A DNA stretch of 10,432 bases, from NCBI GenBank assembly GCA_900543705.1, contig UQSL01000066.1, positions 1 through 10,432 of the forward strand. The letters run 5' to 3'. The notes below the pieces were generated by a model that was not told the DNA's origin, searched no databases, and worked only from the letters and a program-made list of their open reading frames with translations. The translations under genes and the position numbers were made by a program. Positions 5,954 through 10,432 of the stretch are shown piece after piece. Each line of letters begins with the position of its first letter. Within the stretch, counting starts at the first letter, position 1. This DNA comes from an uncultured Oscillospiraceae bacterium (lineage in GTDB: Bacteria > Bacillota > Clostridia > Oscillospirales > Ruminococcaceae).

Positions 5954-6778
5954 ATGATCAAATTGATTGCACTCGATTTGGACGGCACTGTTTTAACCAG
6001 TGAAAACGAGGTCACAGGTGCCACAATTCAAGCGGTACAGGCGGCACATAAACAGGGCGTTCACGTTGTCGTATCAACCGGACGCAACTATTCCAATGCC
6101 AAGCACGTTATTGATAAACTGGGAGTCTGTGAGCTAGTCAGCGTCTGCAACGGTGCGCTTGTCCTGGATCTGATGAAAAGCAGGACCATTTACCGCAACT
6201 CCATCAATGCACAGGATATCCGGACAATCCTTCCCATGCTCGACATTCCGGAAATTTTCTATCAGCTGTATATCGGTGGGGAAAATTACCGCGATGAACG
6301 GCTGGACAAGCTTTATTTCGATTACTTTCCGCGGCGGCCGGATTCTGACCGGGTCGCGCATGTCGTTCCCAACATCCGGGAATTCGTCTTTCACTCCGCA
6401 CCCGGTACGGATGTCTGCGTGGATAAGATTTTTGTCCATTGTCCGAATACGGAGCTGCTCGGCAAGTTGCGTAAAACAGTGTCTCAGGTAAAAACCGTCC
6501 ACCTGACCAGCTCGAATCCCCAGAATTTCGAGGTGACGAATTGGGGGATTACCAAGGCAGTTGGAATAAAACGCCTGTGTTCCTATCTCGGAATGACAAA
6601 AGAGCATGTTTTAGCCATTGGGGACAGTGAAAATGACCTGGATATGCTGCAATATGCAGGAATCAGTGTGGCAATGGGGAACGCCATTGATAGCGTGAAG
6701 CAGTGTACGGATTATATCACCCGTTCCAACGACGAGGACGGTGTGGCTTATGCTATCCGGCATTTTCTCAGTTTATAA
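5954..6778 (+). CDS. Cof-type HAD-IIB family phosphatase
   Basis: The 274-aa protein has all four HAD motifs. Motif I is LDLDGTV with nucleophile D8 and acid/base D10; motif II is STGRN (41-45); motif III is K201 in NWGITKAVGI; motif IV is GDSENDLDM from 223 with D224 and D228 for Mg2+. The large cap between motifs II and III, and the length, fit subfamily IIB (Cof-like). Such enzymes dephosphorylate sugar phosphates, pyridoxal phosphate, FMN and similar small metabolites; the substrate is not predictable. I chose ATG 5954 because the GGGGGG-rich ribosome site (5938-5943) is ten bases upstream and MIKLIALDLDGT is the usual N-terminus. A GTG at 5891 would add 21 basic residues without support. 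It is a single-gene unit with its own promoter and terminator. Confidence 0.92.
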   Translation: MIKLIALDLDGTVLTSENEVTGATIQAVQAAHKQGVHVVVSTGRNYSNAKHVIDKLGVCELVSVCNGALVLDLMKSRTIYRNSINAQDIRTILPMLDIPEIFYQLYIGGENYRDERLDKLYFDYFPRRPDSDRVAHVVPNIREFVFHSAPGTDVCVDKIFVHCPNTELLGKLRKTVSQVKTVHLTSSNPQNFEVTNWGITKAVGIKRLCSYLGMTKEHVLAIGDSENDLDMLQYAGISVAMGNAIDSVKQCTDYITRSNDEDGVAYAIRHFLSL

Positions 6779-6802
6779 GGGTATAGGGAGTATGAACCGG
6801 AG

Positions 6803-6837
6803 GAGGAAGGAGTTTGACTCCTTTCTCGTTTATTTTT
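6803..6837 (+). terminator. intrinsic terminator of the HAD gene
   Basis: An 11-bp stem with one G-T wobble, GAGGAAGGAGT (6803-6813) with ACTCCTTTCTC (6817-6827), has a TTG loop and is followed by a T-rich tail (6829-6837). It lies 25 bases after the stop. Confidence 0.85.
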
Positions 6838-6878
6838 CCGTTCACCACAATACTTGTTCCGCAACTGACATAAAAGAT

Positions 6879-6914
6879 AAAAGCATCCGATACGATTCGT
6901 TTCGGATGCTTTTT
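6879..6914. terminator. second, bidirectional terminator hairpin
   Basis: A 12-bp stem, with AAAAGCATCCGA at 6879-6890 pairing with the bases at 6902-6913, closes an 11-base loop. The plus strand has TTTTT at the base of the stem. The minus strand has a better tail, TTTTATCTTTTA. For plus transcripts it backs up the HAD terminator; for minus transcripts it would end whatever once read through 7180 to 6970. Confidence 0.75.
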
Positions 6915-6969
6915 GTCCTATTTCAAAATTCTGTTTCCGCTTCCTCTGACCCCGGGGCTGAGCAAATCC

Positions 6970-7179
6970 TTATCCAAAGATAATCTCGCGGCCGAGTTCC
7001 AGAAAACAGGGTGTTTGCAAGACAGACTCTCGCCTGATGCTGGTATGTTCTTTAACGTTTGTCCCAGACAAATCCGCGGAACAGCATTTCCTCAAAGACC
7101 GTGATCGGCCTTGTCTTTGGCCTGATTTAGGTTTTGTGCAGAAAAAACGAAATACTGGACGTGTACCCTGCTGCTTCAC
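6970..7179 (-). pseudogene. decayed CPBP-family (CAAX-like) intramembrane protease gene
   Basis: No intact gene fills 6838-7279. On the minus strand, 7126 down to 7055 translates to a segment containing ITVFEEMLFRGFVWDKR, then a TAA at 7054. EExxxRG is the catalytic motif 1 of CPBP intramembrane metalloproteases (the Rce1/Abi superfamily), here at 7093-7073 with the usual hydrophobic context and a following W and K. The frame is closed at both ends: a stop lies just before (7129-7127). After the 7054 stop, plausible continuation is split between frames, with LANTLFSG and later DYLWIRI possibly echoing the motif 2 region but lacking its histidine. There is no usable start or full set of membrane helices. 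The boundaries given are approximate. The remnant follows the ABC operon on the same strand and precedes the bidirectional terminator at 6879-6914. The identification rests on one motif, so moderate confidence. Confidence 0.5.
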
Positions 7180-7279
7180 GGCGGTCTCAATCTGCTCGCC
7201 TCCTGATAAACTTCCGTCCTTTCTTTATCCTTATTCGGGATTCCCTCACGTCCGGAAACGACGGAACTGTAGACAGCAT

Positions 7280-7315
7280 AATTCCCCGGCGGAAGTCCTC
7301 CGCCGGGGAATTTTT
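7280..7315. terminator. 14-bp GC-rich hairpin at the end of the ABC operon
   Basis: AATTCCCCGGCGGA (7280-7293) pairs perfectly with the bases at 7299-7312 around an AGTCC loop. It begins immediately past the permease stop (7316-7314, minus). The T run is on the plus strand (7311-7315); the minus strand tail is not T-rich. It probably protects the 3' end of the ABC mRNA and stops plus-strand read-through. Confidence 0.7.
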
Positions 7316-7952
7316 AAAACTCCTTATTTTTGAAAATACGGATACTAATCAGACAGGATACCGCCATACAGGCAATCCCGATAAGCGGCGAACTGGAGAA
7401 CAGTAAAAACAGCATCTGGTCGCTGATGGAAGCCACAGCCGCATTTTCGCTTCCCTGCATCACCAATGTAAGGAGTAGGGCCGGGGACACGCCAATCAGG
7501 ATGATAATCAGCCTGGCCTTTTCCGCACCGAATTTGTATACCAGAGGTATCATCAGTGACAGCATCACAAGCCCAATCGCCAAGCACAGCAGCATGGCGG
7601 AGACATTTTCCATCATGTCGGTGTTTTCCGGCCAGAGGATGCGGAAAATCACGTTGAGCACCGCCACAATTCCTACGCCGATTGCGAGAATGCAAAAGGA
7701 TAAAATATACTTTTCCACAACCTGTTTCGTCCGGGAGAGCGGTAGAGTCACAGAAAATTCAGTAAAATGCGCCATATCGTCATAGCTAATGGTGTTGACC
7801 GTCATCAACAGGCTCATGATCATGATAACTCCCGCAGAAAACGAGATATTTTTCAAATAAATGGCTGCAACCAAAAACACACCCATCATGAGTACAACGG
7901 CCTTGCCATAATTGGCAAGCAGACGGAAATCTTTTTTGAGTAATCCAGTCAT
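7314..7952 (-). CDS. ABC-2 type transporter permease
   Basis: The 212-aa integral membrane protein has about six hydrophobic segments (for example VVLMMGVFLVAAIYL, AGVIMIMSLLMTV, ILSFCILAIGVGIVAVL, AMLLCLAIGLVMLSLMI and LIIILIGVSPALLLTLV) and a final one near the C-terminus. The start MTGLLKKDFRLL and the loop after TM2 (NTISYDDMAHFTEFSVTLPLSR) are typical of the ABC-2 permeases paired with YtrB/BcrA-like ATPases. It would form the channel for the adjacent ATPase, exporting an unknown substrate, perhaps a peptide or lipid-active compound as in related antibiotic-responsive modules. Its ATG overlaps the ATPase stop by four bases (ATGA), so the two are translationally coupled. The length is usual for the family. 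Confidence 0.88.
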   Translation of the reverse strand: MTGLLKKDFRLLANYGKAVVLMMGVFLVAAIYLKNISFSAGVIMIMSLLMTVNTISYDDMAHFTEFSVTLPLSRTKQVVEKYILSFCILAIGVGIVAVLNVIFRILWPENTDMMENVSAMLLCLAIGLVMLSLMIPLVYKFGAEKARLIIILIGVSPALLLTLVMQGSENAAVASISDQMLFLLFSSSPLIGIACMAVSCLISIRIFKNKEF

Positions 7953-8803
7953 GCCAATTCCCCCTTCACAAAAAAGAGCATGATATCTTCCAAATTTGGA
8001 CGTTCCGCCAGATAATCCCGATATCTAAGCGCCGCATCTGTTTTCATCATCAGTTCACATCCAAACTCATTTTCTCGCTTGCGAATGATATCTGCCCTAG
8101 AAACTGCCGCCGCCTGCATTCTGGAGCACTTTACGATGCGGTAGTCTTCGAGCATCATATCCTTTTCCTCGGACAGCATAATACGCCCGTTATGGATAAA
8201 GGTAATATAATCTGCAATTTTTTCAAGGTCGCTTGTGATATGGGAGGACATCAGGATGGAGTGCTCCTCATCCTGAATCAGGTCAAAGAAAACATCCAGG
8301 ATTTCATCGCGCACGATCGGGTCAAGCCCGCTTGTCGCCTCATCCAAAATTAGCAGTTTCGGATGATGGGAAATTGCCGTGGCAATCGACAGTTTCATCT
8401 TCATTCCGCGGGAAAACTCCTTAAACTGTTTGTTCTCCGGAATTTTGAAATCCGACAGATATTTGGTAAACAGTGTATCATCCCAGTTTTTATAAATCCC
8501 GCCCATCATCGCGGCAATGTCTGCCGGGCGCATTGGGTCATGAAAATTGCTCCCATCAAAAACAACCCCGATATCCTGCTTGGCGTCGAGCATATCTCCC
8601 GACTGCTCCTTACCAAACAGCCGGATGGTTCCGCCGTCTTTGCGAACCATTCCGAGAATGGACTTTATCACTGTCGTCTTCCCGGCTCCGTTTTCTCCGA
8701 TAAATCCCATTACACTGCCCTTCGGCAATGCAAAACTGACATCCTGCAGGGCAAAGCTGCCATAGGATTTGCTTAAGTGCTCCACCTGAAGGCTGTATTC
8801 CAT
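7949..8803 (-). CDS. ABC transporter ATP-binding protein (YtrB/BcrA-like)
   Basis: This 284-aa ATPase has Walker A GENGAGKTT (36-44), an ABC signature reading FSRGM (130-134, in place of LSGGQ), Walker B LLILDE (150-155) followed by ATSGLDP, and the H-loop histidine H187 in LMSSHITSDLEKI. The C-terminal hundred residues form the variable extension common in exporters of this group. Two departures are visible: the signature has R in place of the second-position glycine, and the Q-loop region reads IGVVFDGSNF with no glutamine at the usual spot. Both occur in YtrB-like relatives, so it need not be inactive. GGGGAGG overlapping the end of the GntR gene serves as its ribosome site; the gap to that gene is two bases. 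It energises the following permease. Confidence 0.92.
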   Translation of the reverse strand: MEYSLQVEHLSKSYGSFALQDVSFALPKGSVMGFIGENGAGKTTVIKSILGMVRKDGGTIRLFGKEQSGDMLDAKQDIGVVFDGSNFHDPMRPADIAAMMGGIYKNWDDTLFTKYLSDFKIPENKQFKEFSRGMKMKLSIATAISHHPKLLILDEATSGLDPIVRDEILDVFFDLIQDEEHSILMSSHITSDLEKIADYITFIHNGRIMLSEEKDMMLEDYRIVKCSRMQAAAVSRADIIRKRENEFGCELMMKTDAALRYRDYLAERPNLEDIMLFFVKGELA

Positions 8804-8805
8804 CT

Positions 8806-9180
8806 CTAATCCTCCCCATACAACATCATGAGTACCTCTGTCAGCTCTTTAAGCGAGATGCCGTAAGTCCTGGCTGTTTCCACCGCTTTGCAAAGATACT
8901 CTTCCACTTGTCTTTGTTTTTCTTCCCGAACTAACTCTGTGTTTTTTGGTGCGACAAAGCTGCCTTTTCCCACAACCGAGACGATATAGCCTTCCCGTTC
9001 AAGTTCCTCATAGGCCCGCTTTGTCGTGATAACGCTGATGTGCAGTTCCTTTGCGAGCAGACGCATGGAAGGGAGCGCTTCCCCTTCCTGCAATCCCCCG
9101 TTTAAAATCAGGTTTTTGACTTGGGAGACAATCTGCTCATAAATCGGAACACCGTTTGCGTTACTGATCATGATGTCCAC
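8806..9180 (-). CDS. GntR-family transcriptional regulator, YtrA subfamily
   Basis: The 124-aa protein has a winged helix-turn-helix at about residues 12-77 (IYEQIVSQVKNLIL, LPSMRLLAKELHISVITTKRAYEELEREGYI, VVGKGSFVA). A short helical tail of about 45 residues replaces the large effector domain of other GntR groups. This short C-terminus defines the YtrA subfamily, whose members usually repress an adjacent ABC transporter operon. Start: GTG at 9180 is preferred, since AGGA lies seven bases upstream, while the in-frame ATG at 9171 would be too far from it. It is first in the operon with the ATPase and permease, and the promoter contains a perfect palindrome (9198-9226) that is its probable binding site. 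The inducer is unknown. Confidence 0.93.
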   Translation of the reverse strand: MDIMISNANGVPIYEQIVSQVKNLILNGGLQEGEALPSMRLLAKELHISVITTKRAYEELEREGYIVSVVGKGSFVAPKNTELVREEKQRQVEEYLCKAVETARTYGISLKELTEVLMMLYGED

Positions 9181-9197
9181 GCGTGTTTCCTCATTTC

Positions 9198-9226
9198 ATA
9201 TTGTATATATACTATATATACAATAT
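9198..9226. promoter_or_regulatory. 29-bp perfect palindrome, likely operator of the GntR regulator
   Basis: ATATTGTATATATA (9198-9211), a single C (9212), then its exact reverse complement (9213-9226). It covers the -10 box and the predicted transcription start of the GntR-ABC operon, so a bound dimer would block RNA polymerase. The GTATAT...ATATAC core is in keeping with the GT/AC half-sites typical of GntR operators. Autorepression is inference. Confidence 0.75.
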
Positions 9227-9248
9227 ATTATCTATATGCATTTGTCAA
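9220..9248 (-). promoter_or_regulatory. sigma-A promoter of the GntR-ABC operon
   Basis: Minus strand perfect TTGACA (9248-9243), 17 bases, TATTGT (9225-9220). The -10 overlaps the outer end of the 9198-9226 palindrome. The start would fall near 9213, leaving a leader of about 33 nt before the GTG. Confidence 0.75.
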
Positions 9249-9336
9249 TACCCTCACAAAATTTTAATCACTTTTTCTCAAATGTGGTATTGAAAATAAA
9301 TCGTGCTCAAGGGTTATAAAAACCCCTCTTCTCCGG

Positions 9337-9365
9337 TTGCACTCTCACCCACTTTCCGGTATGAT
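9337..9365 (+). promoter_or_regulatory. sigma-A promoter of sdaAB-sdaAA
   Basis: TTGCAC (9337-9342), 17 bases, TATGAT (9360-9365). The start would be near 9372. The short leader contains a CCCGG-ACATG-CCGGG hairpin (9379-9393) between the start and the ribosome site GAGAGGGG (9403-9410). Upstream, GGGTT/AACCC (9311-9325) forms a weak hairpin of unknown meaning. Confidence 0.7.
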
Positions 9366-9417
9366 AGAATTATACAAACCCGGACATGCCGGGGCTTAAA
9401 CTGAGAGGGGTTTTCAT

Positions 9418-10086
9418 ATGGAAATCAGTATCTTCGATGTACTCGGCCCGATTATGATAGGGCCGTCCAGCTCCCACACCGCAGGTGCGGCAAAACTCGC
9501 CTATACTGCCAAGGGAATTGTGGGAAAACCGTTTCATAAAGTAGTATTTTATCTACACGGTTCTTTTGCCAAGACCTATCGCGGTCACGGCACGGACAAA
9601 GCCCTGGTTGCAGGCGCTCTCGGTCTCAGACAGGATAGTGAATTGCTCAGCGAATCCTTTGAACTTGCCGAGAAGCAAGGGCTCTCCTATTCCTTTGAGG
9701 AAGTAGAATTGGAAGGGCGCCATGAGAATACCGTGCGTATGCTTTTTTATACCGACGATGGGGAAACCCATGAGGTTACGGGTTCTTCCATTGGCGGCGG
9801 CCGTATTCAAATTGTCAACATTGATGGCCGAGAAGTGCAGATTTCCGGAGACAGCCCGACTCTTATCGTTACCCAATATGATAAAAAAGGCGTTATTAAT
9901 GATATCACCTCAGTCCTCAGCGGCAATAACATCAACATTGCGGTGATGAAGCTAACCCGCCAGGGAAAAGGGGAAATCGCCACTACGATTATCGAAACAG
10001 ACGATGACATTCCCGAGCAGGTCGTCAAGCTGATTTCCATGCTCCCTTATATCATCAGCGCACAGGCCATCAGCCCGAAAAACTAA
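9418..10086 (+). CDS. sdaAB: L-serine dehydratase (ammonia-lyase), iron-sulfur-dependent, beta subunit
   Basis: The 222-aa beta subunit of the two-part Firmicute enzyme, with sdaAA following. The holoenzyme uses an oxygen-sensitive [4Fe-4S] cluster to deaminate L-serine to pyruvate and ammonia in the cytoplasm. The family motif GPSSSHTAG is at residues 15-23; a second conserved stretch is TGSSIGGGRIQI. Residues about 146-218 form an ACT domain (SPTLIVTQYDKKGVINDITSVLSGNNINI), which binds small ligands, usually the amino acid, in this enzyme class. The cluster cysteines are expected on the alpha subunit. ATG 9418 is seven bases after GAGAGGGG. It has its own promoter, divergent from the GntR-ABC operon. 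Confidence 0.96.
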   Translation: MEISIFDVLGPIMIGPSSSHTAGAAKLAYTAKGIVGKPFHKVVFYLHGSFAKTYRGHGTDKALVAGALGLRQDSELLSESFELAEKQGLSYSFEEVELEGRHENTVRMLFYTDDGETHEVTGSSIGGGRIQIVNIDGREVQISGDSPTLIVTQYDKKGVINDITSVLSGNNINIAVMKLTRQGKGEIATTIIETDDDIPEQVVKLISMLPYIISAQAISPKN

Positions 10087-10108
10087 CGGAGAAAAGGAGT
10101 CGAACACT

Positions 10109-10432
10109 ATGTACCATAACGGATTGGAACTACTCACGCTGACCCAGGAGAAGGGCTGCCCGATTTCCGACATCGTGCTCGAAAACGAATGCCAGGTCTC
10201 CGGCCTATCCAAGGCAAACGTGAAAGAAAACCTGCTCACCCACTATCGGGTCATGCAGGCCGCTGCAACCAAGGCGCTGACCAAAGAGCTGACTACGGTG
10301 GGAAACCTCATGAAAGGAGATTCTAAACGTGTCTTTACCTATGCGCAGTCAGGGAATACCCTGTGCGGGGACTTCATCAACCTGCTGATGGCGCGCGCCC
10401 TCTCCTGCCTGGAGGTCAATGCTTCGATGGGA
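10109..10432 (+). CDS. sdaAA: L-serine dehydratase, iron-sulfur-dependent, alpha subunit (5' part only)
   Basis: The first 108 codons are present and the gene runs off the right edge with no stop. The N-terminus MYHNGLELLTLTQEKG is followed by the family's CPISDIVLENE segment, then YRVMQAAATKAL, and the window ends in LEVNASMG, which in complete proteins directly precedes the conserved active-site and Fe-S region. The cluster ligands are therefore outside the window, apart from any contributed by cysteines seen here. AAAGGAG lies eight bases before the ATG and the gene is 22 bp after sdaAB, so the two are cotranscribed. A segment usually reading LTGGDA is MKGDSK here, a mild departure. Confidence 0.93.
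   Translation, partial: MYHNGLELLTLTQEKGCPISDIVLENECQVSGLSKANVKENLLTHYRVMQAAATKALTKELTTVGNLMKGDSKRVFTYAQSGNTLCGDFINLLMARALSCLEVNASMG

Noticed and set aside
7037..7087. Bulged hairpin series (ATGC/GCAT, TGTTC/GAACA, TTTGTC/GACAAA) resembling part of a 6S-like or other structured RNA
   Set aside because: No fitting promoter precedes it, the closing stems do not extend outward convincingly, and the same bases carry the CPBP motif on the minus strand, which explains the stretch better.
7037..7333. 98-aa plus-strand open frame and other short open frames across 6913-7406
   Set aside because: No ribosome site or family resemblance; they run through hairpins and into the antisense of the permease gene.

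Overview
The window looks like chromosomal DNA from a spore-forming Clostridia-type Firmicute, plausibly of the Oscillospiraceae/Ruminococcaceae kind. This is inferred from gene content: a Spo0A-type regulator, a YtaF-type sporulation membrane protein, a YerC/YecD TrpR-like protein, a two-subunit L-serine dehydratase with an ACT domain, a YtrA-type GntR/ABC module, strong AGGAGG ribosome sites and sigma-A promoters. Base composition appears moderate and even. No insertion sequence, integrase, CRISPR array or phage gene was seen.

Layout. The left edge (1-51, minus) is the 5' two thirds of a tRNA-Val(UAC), driven by a near-consensus promoter at 115-143. Next is a minus-strand operon read from about 2325 down to 262: yerC-like TrpR-family regulator, class I SAM methyltransferase, and Hsp33 redox chaperone (hslO). 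A 389-bp gap holds divergent promoters and a possibly structured leader, followed on the plus strand by a Gfo/Idh/MocA oxidoreductase with a terminator. Then comes the YtaF-type membrane protein, convergent with a Spo0A-type response regulator; the two share a 17-bp hairpin. Divergent from spo0A, and facing the right-hand end, are an 83-aa protein of unknown function and a Cof-type HAD phosphatase, each with its own promoter and the second with a terminator.

The interval 6838-7279 has no intact gene. Its minus strand keeps a recognisable piece of a CPBP (CAAX-like) intramembrane protease motif broken by stops and frameshifts, so it is best read as a decayed gene lying just downstream of an ABC operon. 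That operon (minus, 9180 to 7314) is GntR regulator, ABC ATPase and ABC-2 type permease, tightly coupled by short overlaps and spacings. It is controlled by a sigma-A promoter whose -10 lies in a perfect 29-bp palindrome, very probably the regulator's own operator. On the right edge, a divergent promoter drives sdaAB and sdaAA (truncated by the window), the two halves of the Fe-S L-serine dehydratase that converts serine to pyruvate and ammonia.

Most of the window is ordinary housekeeping and sporulation-related chromosome. The observations most worth following are the self-overlapping palindromic operator, the decayed CPBP protease, the leader RNA of the oxidoreductase with mutually exclusive pairings, and the atypical receiver domain of the Spo0A-type protein. 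I found no convincing undescribed multi-gene system.
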